18,905 nucleotides of DNA from CAZVJA01 sp964626885 (GTDB taxonomy: Bacteria > Planctomycetota > Planctomycetia > Planctomycetales > Planctomycetaceae): positions 1-18,905 of the forward strand of contig CAZVJA010000095.1 of the NCBI GenBank assembly GCA_964626885.1, in the 5' to 3' direction. The notes under the pieces were generated by a model that worked only from the letters and a program-made list of their open reading frames with translations, made no database searches and was not told where the DNA came from. Below, in pieces: positions 1 to 7,812 of the stretch. Each line of letters opens with the position of its first letter. Position 1 is the stretch's first letter. The translations under genes and the position numbers were made by a program.

Positions 1-2
1 TC

Positions 3-1277
3 TCTGCCGTCGAAGCGATGTTGCGAAATGGGGGTGAGCGAGGCCAGTTGCGTGACGCTGTACTATCTGACGAGGAGTTCGAGGAGATCCATCGGCGTCA
101 TTACGGCAAGAAGACTGAGCCGGAGGCTCGGAAACGCTCTGAGAAGTCATTGCGGGAATGTCTCGATGCGATCACGGCATTCCGGTCAATCAGTGGTGTT
201 ACGCCTGTCACCATTGCCACCCCGGATGATTGCGAGCGTTTCCAGCGACTTGCACTGGCAACTGCGAGGAACTGGAGGGTGCATTACGCAGATAATGTCA
301 GGTCAAGGAATCGACGGGCAAAGCAACCGGACTTCGGGCTGCTGAGCCCAAACACGATTCTGAAATGGTCAGTCGCCCTCCAAGCGGCGTTCGAGCGTGC
401 CAATCGCAACAGCGGCAAGAAGTGCGTGCGGGGAGTCGTTCCCGAAGCCAAGCTTCTCACGGTCAATCCCTGGAAAAACTTCACTTGGATCGAAGGGTTC
501 GATAAGAAGCTGCGGCAGTTCGATCATAGCGAGTTGATCTTGTTGTTGGACTATTTCGATCTCCAGTGGACAGGAGTCCGCTTTGCCCCTGCTTTTGCGA
601 AAGTCATGCTCTGGTCTTGGGCAAGAAGACTTGAAGTAAGCAGTCTTCGATGGTCGGACGAGCGAACTTTCGGGACAGAAAGTCACTTTGAATCCACCGG
701 CAAGTGGGGGGTGACGAAATGGTTTCGAATCCCCGATGCCCTCCACGAGGAGCTTGAATCGATCAAGAACGGAAGCGAGTTCGTCTTCGGTTGCTATCCC
801 GACGAACTGCGAGAGTTCTATCTCCGACGCGGAGACATGTTCGCTGTCCGGCAGGTTCGATCTGACTTTGCTCCCGAGAACCTCGGCGAGTGGATGTATC
901 GGCAGGTCTGCAACTGGTCGCAGTCGTTGCCGAAGGGGTCGGCGTATCTGCACGTTTTTCGGAAGACTGCTCTCCAGCACGCCCTCAGCGGCGAACACAT
1001 CGAGAAGGCCGTTGCTGATGAAGCCAGGATTACACCTGCCGTAATGAGAGCGAGCTACGCACGACCGACAGACGAAGAATTTCGACGCATGAGCAATCGC
1101 ACGTTTCAGCGAATTCGCAACAGCCTGCCCATTGAAGTCGCGATCCGTTACGGGCTAAAAGAAACACCCGCCGACCGTCTGGCGGAACAACTCGATCTGG
1201 CTCGCTCGCAGGGTGATTGGAAGTCCGTGGCACGTTTGGCAGATGAGCTTGCTCGATTGCCGCAGCAGGCCGGATAG
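3..1277 (+). CDS. Tyrosine recombinase (integrase), 5' end possibly outside the window
   Basis: DNA-breaking-rejoining enzyme of the tyrosine recombinase family, expected to integrate and excise the mobile element lying to the left. Numbering from the ATG at 18 (419 aa), the C-terminal half shows the catalytic set: Arg203 in ARRLEVSSLRW (R-x-x-E pattern), Lys234 in GVTKWFRIP, His312 and Arg315 in HVFRKT, and the nucleophile Tyr347 in RASYARP. The usual second His/Trp position is not obvious. Residues about 40-130 resemble a SAM-like core-binding region. The frame stays open upstream of the ATG to base 3, so the protein may begin before the window; position 18 is only the first ATG seen. The gene ends 168 bp before the 3' end of tRNA-Arg and faces it, the usual arrangement for elements inserted in tRNA genes. 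The recombinase assignment is firm; its role in mobilising an element is inferred from position. Confidence 0.85.
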   Translation, partial: SAVEAMLRNGGERGQLRDAVLSDEEFEEIHRRHYGKKTEPEARKRSEKSLRECLDAITAFRSISGVTPVTIATPDDCERFQRLALATARNWRVHYADNVRSRNRRAKQPDFGLLSPNTILKWSVALQAAFERANRNSGKKCVRGVVPEAKLLTVNPWKNFTWIEGFDKKLRQFDHSELILLLDYFDLQWTGVRFAPAFAKVMLWSWARRLEVSSLRWSDERTFGTESHFESTGKWGVTKWFRIPDALHEELESIKNGSEFVFGCYPDELREFYLRRGDMFAVRQVRSDFAPENLGEWMYRQVCNWSQSLPKGSAYLHVFRKTALQHALSGEHIEKAVADEARITPAVMRASYARPTDEEFRRMSNRTFQRIRNSLPIEVAIRYGLKETPADRLAEQLDLARSQGDWKSVARLADELARLPQQAG

Positions 1278-1351
1278 GCCATCCGCGATGATCGAATCGG
1301 AGAGGCTTCCGGGTGGGTGCAAAGTTGGAGTCACTCACGCCGCAAAGGGGC

Positions 1352-1446
1352 CGTTTTTGTGAAATTTTGTGAAATCGATTTTCGGTCGCCGCGAATCCAT
1401 TTCACAAAAACGACGGAAGCCATTGCAAAACAAGGGCTTGTGAAGT
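1352..1446. repeat. Cluster of TTTGTGAAAT repeats between integrase and tRNA-Arg
   Basis: Two tandem copies of TTTGTGAAAT lie at 1356-1365 and 1366-1375. An inverted copy forms a perfect 14-bp inverted repeat: CGTTTTTGTGAAAT at 1352-1365 against ATTTCACAAAAACG at 1399-1412. A fourth, degenerate copy (CTTGTGAAGT, 8 of 10 bases) at 1437-1446 runs to the last base of the tRNA. Short direct and inverted repeats flanking a tRNA target are typical of integrase arm-type or excisionase binding sites. The 14-bp inverted repeat could instead be a structure closing the integrase transcript, although its 33-nt loop and lack of a following T-run argue against an intrinsic terminator. Confidence 0.5.
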
Positions 1447-1518
1447 GCACTCGGGAGGATTCGAACCTCCAACCCTCGGTTCCGAAGACCGATGCTCTAT
1501 CCATTGAGCTACGAGTGC
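1446..1518 (-). tRNA. tRNA-Arg(TCG)
   Basis: The minus strand folds as a complete 73-nt tRNA. The acceptor stem is GCACTCG/CGAGTGC with discriminator A, the D-arm is GCTC/GAGC with an 8-nt loop, and the anticodon stem is TCGGT/ACCGA with loop CTTCGGA. The anticodon TCG (1483-1485 on the plus strand) decodes CGA arginine codons. The variable loop is 5 nt and the T-arm is GGAGG-TTCGAAT-CCTCC. CCA is not encoded. The 3' end points at the integrase, so it is the likely chromosomal attachment site. A possible -10 (TAGCAT, 1545-1550) lies 26 bp upstream of the tRNA 5' end. A 7-bp inverted repeat (GTAGCAT at 1523-1529, ATGCTAC at 1545-1551) sits in the same leader. Confidence 0.95.
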
Positions 1519-1607
1519 GCGGGTAGCATCGGCGACTTGCCCAAATGCTACGAGATTCAAATGTAATGCAAGGCGCGGCGGGCCGCAACGGCCGTTGGCT
1601 AGCTCAC

Positions 1608-2622
1608 TCACCTGCGGCGCGGGCGAGAGGGAAAGCTCTTCATCAGGCCGGCCATGGTGAATGTGACATCCTCTAAACTACCGACAATCACGAACATGCG
1701 AAATTTGTGCTTACCGGACGGGACGCCTTTGGGGTCGCGCAAGCGAAACACGCAGTTCCACTTGACGACCTTTTCCGCCGGAAATCGAAACCGGCCGTAC
1801 CCCGCCTGCTCGAAGCCCTTCGAAGGTTGATCGGGTGAGAAAATTCCCATGGCGTACGAACGGGTGGGGGTCGAGAACACGACGGGGTACCGTTGCTCCC
1901 CCGGCCCGTCGTCGAGCGGCTTCAATTCGCGGCTAGCAGCGTCAAACGTCCAGAACCGGCTGAACTCCGGCGGCATGTATCCGGTTACTGCCTCGAACTG
2001 CGCATAGGTATGCTTTTCATCTTTCGGGACGTCGAAGGTCGCCTCGTACTCAATGGCATGCGGCCAGTTCTTGTAGCCGATGTGAATCCGCTTCGTGACG
2101 CGATGATTCGATATGACCGTGGTATTGCGTGCGGGATGTCCCGACGAGTCTTGTCCGGGAGCTAACCAGAACGCCATTTGCGTCGTTGTCGAAAGTTCGG
2201 GACCGTTCGTGCGCAGCTCGATCAGCTTGCTCGAAGACGTGCTGCCGGCGCCGTCGTTGCGGGAGCCGGCTTCGGTAGGATTGTAGGACTCCGCCCAGAA
2301 TTCATTGAGCGGCCCGCTGCCGAAGCTGCAGGCAGACTGAAGCTGCCGGCCATGGTCATAGCTGTCGATGAATTCTCGGCCTCCCCATGTCAAGGACATG
2401 GACAGCCCCTGCCAGCCGTGATGTCGTCGTGATGACAATCTCCGACGAGCCTGCCGCGGCGCGGATGGTCGCGTTACCATCCGGGGGCGCTTTGTCGACA
2501 GTTCCCTTTTCGGCGGCCGACAACGGCAGTAGCGTCAAGCCAATGCAGCAGGCGAAGGTCATGAACGAACATCGCACGCTGAATCGCACTCCAAAGCGAG
2601 ACGCACCGAGGGGCGAACTCAT
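1608..2622 (-). pseudogene. Secreted protein of unknown function, broken by a one-base frameshift
   Basis: Two overlapping minus-strand frames together make one protein. The first starts at the ATG at 2622, has a signal peptide (hydrophobic core about residues 18-36, ending PLSAAE), and runs to His75 (GAVH). The homologous continuation SLTWGGREFIDSYDHGRQLQ is found one base out of frame, starting with the Ser codon at 2396-2394, and continues to the stop at 1608. Removing one base near 2397 would restore about 337 aa. The DHGRQLQ region resembles secreted planctomycete proteins I recall but cannot name; the function is unknown. The gene starts 5 bp after the stop of the 634-aa secreted-protein gene, so the two are probably cotranscribed. 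The break may be a genuine inactivating mutation or a sequencing error. The rest of the frame shows no further decay, which suggests a recent event or an error. Confidence 0.75.
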
Positions 2623-2627
2623 GCCGT

Positions 2628-4532
2628 CTACTCGAAATAGGGCTGCAACTGGATGAAGTTCCAGAGAATCTCCTCATCGGCAGGCCCCCCCGGAGATTCA
2701 GCCGAGGACCAGTCCGACAATTGTAGAGTGGCCGAATCCCCGCGAGCGCGAAATACAATCTGATGGTAGTTGAGCCAGTAGGGATTCTGGGAATTGAAAT
2801 CTCCGTGGGGATACCAGAAGCCGCTTCCGACCGTCGCCTGGAAACACTTCGACTCGACCAGTTCAACGTTCTCAATGGTTTTTGAAACCGCGTGCTTGCG
2901 TTGCACGGACTTTCCAGCGGTCAGTTCCTTGTAGTCGCCGGTCAACATCCGCAGCGAATACAGCCTCCCGGGAGTGAGCTGCCGGATCTGCTGGGTAATG
3001 AGGTTCGGTCGCTTGCTGCTGCGGCGAGTCCACAAGGCTGTGTCTCCGGTCCCGGCCGGCGCATGGTACCGTGCCTGTAGTGTGCCGAATCCCGGCACAG
3101 TTTTGGCGGCGATGCTCGGTTGCCCCTCTGCCGTTGTGAGGTTCCACCCCGCGGTGCCGTCCGTGAAATCTCCATTTTTTAGATGCGGGAGCACGTAGGG
3201 ATCGTGGAGAAATCGGTTGGTATTTCCCTCGATCGCGTAGTGCCGGACCAGCTTGGCGAACAACCGTGTCTGCTCTTCCCCACAATAACCGGAGTGATAG
3301 CCCTGCACACCACGAACGCCGAAGTACGCGGGGTCAGTTGCCAGAAACTGAAATTGGCTTTCAAGGTAGACGTTGAAGTTATAGTCCGGGTGAAGGTCGC
3401 TGCATTCCCACCCCAGTTCGGAAAGGATACCGATGTTGATCACTCGATTTGCGGCCGCTCGTGGGATCATCCGTTCAAAAGATTCGCGGCTTGCCTGCTC
3501 CCATCCGGGACTGAAGTCGGCCAGTAGATCTTCCGTGCGCTCAATAATTCTTCCAGGGCGAGATCGGGCTTCGGTCAGATACCATTCCGGTCCCATCCGA
3601 TAATCGCACTCCATCATCGCCTGCAGAAACGGTTGCATTTGTGCAAAGTCTTCGGCAGGCAAAAGCCGGGAGGGACCGTACGCATAGAACGCCCGCCCGG
3701 AGAATTTCGGATTCGCGTGTAGCCGGCGGATCGCTTCGATCCACAGGGGATACATTTGAGAAGTTTTCTTACCGTATTTTTCGCCGACGCCGAATTCATC
3801 GGCCCAGATGCCGCTCATCAGCGGATGTTGCATCCCCAGCGATCTTGACCAGTGATCGTATGCCCCCTCCGCGGACGAAACATCGTACGGCACCGACTCT
3901 CGAACGTACCACCGCTTTCCCTGGGAGCTCCATTCCTTGATCTCAGCCTCTTGAGTGCTCCGCCCATCGGCAGTCAGCTTGCTCTCGCCGATTATGCTGT
4001 TGTAGTGATCGAGGCAGTGCTCGCGCAGAAAGTTCCACGTGTATACACCGGTTTCCTCTATATGCGGATTACTGCCATAGGTCGCATAAAACAATTCGCC
4101 GATCGCACGCACTTCCAGACGCTCGGCGTTCCCAATCTCATCCGTAAGGGCAACATGATGCGGGCCTTCACTGACATAACGCATCACTTCCAATTGTCGG
4201 TTCACCGGCTTGAGAGCAACCGGATTCTGATCGAGAAGGACAGTCGCCGGCTGATCGACCTCCCCCTTCGGCGAGACGCGGATATAAATCCAGCCTTCGC
4301 GCGGATTGCGGAACGACTGTTCGGAGGAGCCGGGATGTTGCAGATTCAGAAGTTCGAAGACGAGATTGTTCAGCGGTTTGACGCCAGCTTCCGGACTAAA
4401 CCTCGCATCCCCTTCCGGAGACCGAAAGCCCCCCGCGGGAATCTGTCCCACCCCGTCGGCTACAACTTGCTCGGTCGCGGCAATGCACACGATCAGACTG
4501 AGCATGGTTAATTTGAAATTGCTTCTGAGCAT
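2628..4532 (-). CDS. Secreted protein, possibly glycoside-hydrolase-like, with C-terminal jelly-roll-like module
   Basis: This 634-aa protein has an N-terminal signal peptide (hydrophobic residues about 7-25), so it is exported. The start ATG at 4532 is preceded by GGAAAGGA with 5-nt spacing. Residues about 50-150 look beta-rich (GWIYIRVSPKG). Residues about 150-445 look like an alpha/beta barrel with an acidic motif GIWADEFG (241-248) that could hold catalytic acids. Residues about 451-634 begin LKNGDFTDGTAGWNL, the typical opening of a CBM4/9-like carbohydrate-binding module, and end in beta-rich sequence. I do not recognise a named family. A role in polysaccharide handling is inferred from this architecture only. 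The gene is followed at 5 bp by the frameshifted secreted-protein gene and is divergent from the NIPSNAP gene across 231 bp. Confidence 0.75.
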   Translation of the reverse strand: MLRSNFKLTMLSLIVCIAATEQVVADGVGQIPAGGFRSPEGDARFSPEAGVKPLNNLVFELLNLQHPGSSEQSFRNPREGWIYIRVSPKGEVDQPATVLLDQNPVALKPVNRQLEVMRYVSEGPHHVALTDEIGNAERLEVRAIGELFYATYGSNPHIEETGVYTWNFLREHCLDHYNSIIGESKLTADGRSTQEAEIKEWSSQGKRWYVRESVPYDVSSAEGAYDHWSRSLGMQHPLMSGIWADEFGVGEKYGKKTSQMYPLWIEAIRRLHANPKFSGRAFYAYGPSRLLPAEDFAQMQPFLQAMMECDYRMGPEWYLTEARSRPGRIIERTEDLLADFSPGWEQASRESFERMIPRAAANRVINIGILSELGWECSDLHPDYNFNVYLESQFQFLATDPAYFGVRGVQGYHSGYCGEEQTRLFAKLVRHYAIEGNTNRFLHDPYVLPHLKNGDFTDGTAGWNLTTAEGQPSIAAKTVPGFGTLQARYHAPAGTGDTALWTRRSSKRPNLITQQIRQLTPGRLYSLRMLTGDYKELTAGKSVQRKHAVSKTIENVELVESKCFQATVGSGFWYPHGDFNSQNPYWLNYHQIVFRARGDSATLQLSDWSSAESPGGPADEEILWNFIQLQPYFE

Positions 4533-4763
4533 TACGGTCCTTTCCGATTCACATTGGTGGTCAAGTCCCCTTGGTACCGTGTTTGATTGTCCATGATGGT
4601 CGCCGCATATTCTACAGCGGATTAGTGGTCCGAAAGAAAATACGGCGAGACTTTACCCGAACCCTCGAAGCCGATGTAATCGATGCTGGATGATCGATGG
4701 GGAACGCACCGTGCCTTCCCAGCAGGAATTCCGGAACACCTCAACAACAGGGAAACAAACACC

Positions 4764-5189
4764 ATGAAATTGTGGAACAGTGCATTCTGCGCCGTGCTGG
4801 CGGTCTTGGCCTCCGTCTGTGTCTGGAGCAATGGCCGTCTCCCCGCGGACGACTCGAAGGAAGGAGCACTCGTTTACGAGTTGCGGACATACATCGCTCA
4901 CCCCGGCAAGATGGATGACCTCCACAAACGGTTTCGCGAGCACACGATGAAGCTGTTTGAGAAACACGGCATGAAGAACATCGTTTACTGGACGCCGGTC
5001 GACAAGCAGGACACGCTGGTCTACGTCATCGCGCATAAGAACCGCGAAGTGGCGAAAAAATCATGGGACGCGTTCAAAAACGATCCCGAGTGGCAACAGG
5101 TTTACAAAGAGTCGCACAAAAACGGGCCGCTCGTCGCGAAGGTCGAATCTCAGTTTCTCAACCCGACCGACTATTCACCAATAAAATAA
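4764..5189 (+). CDS. Secreted NIPSNAP-family protein
   Basis: This is a 141-aa protein. A signal peptide (hydrophobic residues about 8-24) precedes a single ferredoxin-like NIPSNAP domain: VYELRTYIAHPGKMDDL, then KHGMKNIVYWTPVD, and SWDAFKNDPEWQQVYKES. NIPSNAP domains are dimeric alpha+beta barrels of poorly defined biochemical function, and secreted versions are common in Planctomycetes. The frame extends upstream to an ATG at 4683, but the ATG at 4764 is preferred because it places the signal sequence at the N-terminus. No strong Shine-Dalgarno sequence is visible (AACAGGGAAACAAACACC). mtnA follows 56 bp downstream on the same strand. Confidence 0.85.
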   Translation: MKLWNSAFCAVLAVLASVCVWSNGRLPADDSKEGALVYELRTYIAHPGKMDDLHKRFREHTMKLFEKHGMKNIVYWTPVDKQDTLVYVIAHKNREVAKKSWDAFKNDPEWQQVYKESHKNGPLVAKVESQFLNPTDYSPIK

Positions 5190-5245
5190 AACTCGAGCGT
5201 TTATGCTTGGCCTAATTTGAGAAATTGAATTGCGAGGTGCTGGGA

Positions 5246-6322
5246 ATGTCCGCGAACCGCTCGGGATCGAATTCCGCGCCGCCGACCCTGGAATGGCGCG
5301 GAGAGATTCCGGGTGTCCTGCGGCTTATCGATCAAACTCTCCTGCCGGCGACCTGTCATTGCCTCGACTGCACGACCGTTGAGGAAGTGTGGGAGGCGAT
5401 TCGCTCGTTGCGAGTCCGTGGGGCGCCGGCCATTGGAGTGGCGGCGGCTTACGGCGTTGTGCTCGGCATACAGTCACTAACGGAAGCCGACCGGAAGACA
5501 TTCGACCGGAAATTAGCGGACGTCGCAGACTACCTGGCGAAGAGCCGTCCGACGGCGGTCAATCTCTTCTGGTCGCTCGACCGAATGCGACGCCGCGCCG
5601 CAAGCAGCCCGACCATTTCCGCGCGTGAAACGATCACGGCATTGCTCGAAGAGGCCCGAACTATCGAACGGGAAGACCGCGCGATGTGCAGCGCCATCGG
5701 AAAGCACGGAGCGGCATTGCTGCAGGGAGTGAACGGAGTGCTCACGCATTGTAACGCCGGAGGACTTGCGACAGCCGGCGACGGAACGGCTCTGGCGGTG
5801 ATATTCGCCGCGGCGGCACGGAACGACAAGCTCCACGTTTATGCGGATGAAACGCGGCCGCTGCTGCAAGGAGCGCGGTTGACCATGTGGGAGTTGATGA
5901 ATCGCGAAATTCCCTGCACCCTGATTTGCGACTCGACCGCCGCGTGGGTGATGAAGCAGCGACGCGTGCAGGCCGTCGTCACCGGGGCCGACCGCATTAC
6001 AGCCAATGGGGACGCGGCGAATAAAATCGGGACGTATTCGTTGTCGGTGCTGGCCCGGGCGCACAACATACCATTTTACATCGCCGCTCCGTCGAGCACG
6101 TTCGATTTGAGCCTTTCCAGCGGCGACGAGATTCCGATCGAAGAGCGCGCCATTGAGGAAATCACGTGTGCTTTCGGCAAGAGCACCGCACCGCATGGAG
6201 CGGAGGCATTCAACCCCGCGTTCGACGTCACCCCCGCCTCGCACATTACCGCAATCATCACCGAGCGGGGAGTGATTCGTCCGGTGAATGCCGCAACCGT
6301 CCGTGAAGGGCTGGGACGATGA
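5246..6322 (+). CDS. mtnA: S-methyl-5-thioribose-1-phosphate isomerase
   Basis: Cytosolic enzyme of the methionine salvage pathway that converts 5-methylthioribose-1-phosphate to 5-methylthioribulose-1-phosphate. The 358-aa product carries the eIF2B-like MtnA signature: RGAPAIGVAAAYG (59-71), TAVNLFWSLDRM, HCNAGGLAT with catalytic Cys169, DETRPLLQGARLTMWEL (201-217), and TGADRI with catalytic Asp249, followed by NGDAANKIGTYSLSVLA. The length is normal for the family. A TTG at 5225 could also start the frame, but the ATG at 5246 has GAGGTG at 5234-5239 with 6-nt spacing. Its last four bases overlap the next gene (ATGA), implying translational coupling. Confidence 0.95.
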   Translation: MSANRSGSNSAPPTLEWRGEIPGVLRLIDQTLLPATCHCLDCTTVEEVWEAIRSLRVRGAPAIGVAAAYGVVLGIQSLTEADRKTFDRKLADVADYLAKSRPTAVNLFWSLDRMRRRAASSPTISARETITALLEEARTIEREDRAMCSAIGKHGAALLQGVNGVLTHCNAGGLATAGDGTALAVIFAAAARNDKLHVYADETRPLLQGARLTMWELMNREIPCTLICDSTAAWVMKQRRVQAVVTGADRITANGDAANKIGTYSLSVLARAHNIPFYIAAPSSTFDLSLSSGDEIPIEERAIEEITCAFGKSTAPHGAEAFNPAFDVTPASHITAIITERGVIRPVNAATVREGLGR

Positions 6323-7785
6323 ACTTCGTACTTCTGGGAGATAACCCAGCTGCTCTCCCGCTTTTGCGGGCCGTTTGCGATTCCGAAAGTGACCGGCTGA
6401 TCGGTGCGGCCCTGATAGGCACGCTGCAAACGGAACTGATACTGCTTGCACCCGAGGCGCGCGTCACTTCCCGCTGGGATGAGTTTCTGACCGATGCCTC
6501 CGTGGAGGCGGTCATCGTCGCGGGAAATGATCCCGAAGTGCTCGATGCCGCCCGCCAGTTCGCCGCCGCCGGAAAACCGCTGTTGTTCTTGCCGCAGGCG
6601 GCGCACGGCTCGGCGATTCTGTATGAGTTGTCGCTGATCCATGACGATACCGGCGTGCTCCTCTTTCCGGCATTCGCTGCACGCGGTGATCTGGCGGACT
6701 CACGATTGAAAGAGCAGATCGTCGAGGGAGCTCTTGGACAAGTGCGCTATCTGGAAATGTCACGGGAGCAGAAAGTCGGCACGGCTGGCAGAACAGTTCT
6801 CTCGTCCCATGATGTCGATGAGGCGTTGCTGCGAGACGTTGACCTGCTGCGATATTTGGGAGGAGACTACAACCAGGTAACCGCCTTATACACAGGGGTC
6901 AGTGCCGAGGGGATCGCTTCCGCGACGGTGACGCTCGCGGGAAATGATCTGCCGCAGGCCACCTGGACCATGAAAGGGGTTTCGACTCCGTCCCGATGGC
7001 AATTGAAGTTCGTCGGTAATCACGGGTCGGCCAACCTGGTTGGGAACGACACCGATTGCGAGGTGCACGTTGAAACGAATGAGAGAGGATCCGGGCAGAC
7101 CGCCTTCGAGCAAACACAACCTTGTCGACTGCCGACCGGTACCGCAATTTTGGAACGATTCCGAGCCGCTGTGAACTCTGTTTCTCCGTCGCGAGATTGG
7201 ACCGAGTTGATTCGCGCGATGGAAACAGTCGAGGCGACGCATCGGTCGATCCGCCGGCGGCGCACGATCGATCTCCATTTCGAGAGCACTTCGGAACGGA
7301 GTCTGTTCAAAACACAGATGACGGCGATCGGCTGCGGTGTCATTTCGTTTACGTTTTTCGCGGTGATTCTGTTGCTGTTGGCTACGACGCTCTTCGATGT
7401 CCGCGGCCGTCAGCAGATAGAGGCGGAGCGCGCGGGGGGAGTCATCGCGGTTAGTGAGTTCGCTCGCGGGACCGCGGAGCCGCTGCCGGAGGGACGCGAG
7501 CATCTCAAAGAACTCGCAAAGCGGATGCCGGCGGGACGTTTTACCGTCCTGGTGGAGCAATCGGAGACGGAGCCGGAACTCGATGATCTTCGCCGCGAAG
7601 CCGTTGTGGCTGCTCTCAAGGAATTCGGCGTCAGCGATCCGGAGCAGCGGACAGTCAGCGCACCGATCGAAGGACGCTGGTTCGCGACTGCTTTGAAGAT
7701 CGTGCGGATTGCCATCTTCGCGCCGCTGTTTGTCTACCTGCTGCTGCAGCTGTTGCTATTTCTGACGCGCCCGGCGGCGAATTGA
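6319..7785 (+). CDS. Membrane-anchored protein with Gfo/Idh/MocA-like N-terminal region
   Basis: This is a 488-aa protein coupled to mtnA by an ATGA overlap. The N-terminus MNFVLLGDNPAALPLLRAV and residues 1-120 read like a Rossmann fold. Residues about 120-320 resemble the second domain of Gfo/Idh/MocA proteins, ending METVEATHRSIRRRRTIDL (301-319), the usual closing helix and strand. Key residues are missing: GKPLLFLPQA stands where the E-K-P motif is expected, and the glycine-rich loop is GDNPAA rather than GxGxxG. Two transmembrane helices follow, at about 336-358 and 457-482, enclosing a loop of about 100 residues that would lie outside the cytoplasm if the N-terminal part is cytosolic. 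The catalytic role is doubtful and the substrate unknown. The fold call is from sequence pattern; the topology is inferred. Confidence 0.7.
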   Translation: MNFVLLGDNPAALPLLRAVCDSESDRLIGAALIGTLQTELILLAPEARVTSRWDEFLTDASVEAVIVAGNDPEVLDAARQFAAAGKPLLFLPQAAHGSAILYELSLIHDDTGVLLFPAFAARGDLADSRLKEQIVEGALGQVRYLEMSREQKVGTAGRTVLSSHDVDEALLRDVDLLRYLGGDYNQVTALYTGVSAEGIASATVTLAGNDLPQATWTMKGVSTPSRWQLKFVGNHGSANLVGNDTDCEVHVETNERGSGQTAFEQTQPCRLPTGTAILERFRAAVNSVSPSRDWTELIRAMETVEATHRSIRRRRTIDLHFESTSERSLFKTQMTAIGCGVISFTFFAVILLLLATTLFDVRGRQQIEAERAGGVIAVSEFARGTAEPLPEGREHLKELAKRMPAGRFTVLVEQSETEPELDDLRREAVVAALKEFGVSDPEQRTVSAPIEGRWFATALKIVRIAIFAPLFVYLLLQLLLFLTRPAAN

Positions 7786-7812
7786 ATTCACGATACGATC
7801 CCAGAACGAAGT

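Noticed and set aside
1317..1526. 69-codon plus-strand frame containing EDSNLQPSVPKTDALSIELRV
   Set aside because: It is the tRNA-Arg gene read on the wrong strand.
1581..1593. Hairpin GGCCG-CAA-CGGCC downstream of the frameshifted gene as a terminator
   Set aside because: The stem is only 5 bp and no T-run follows on the minus strand.
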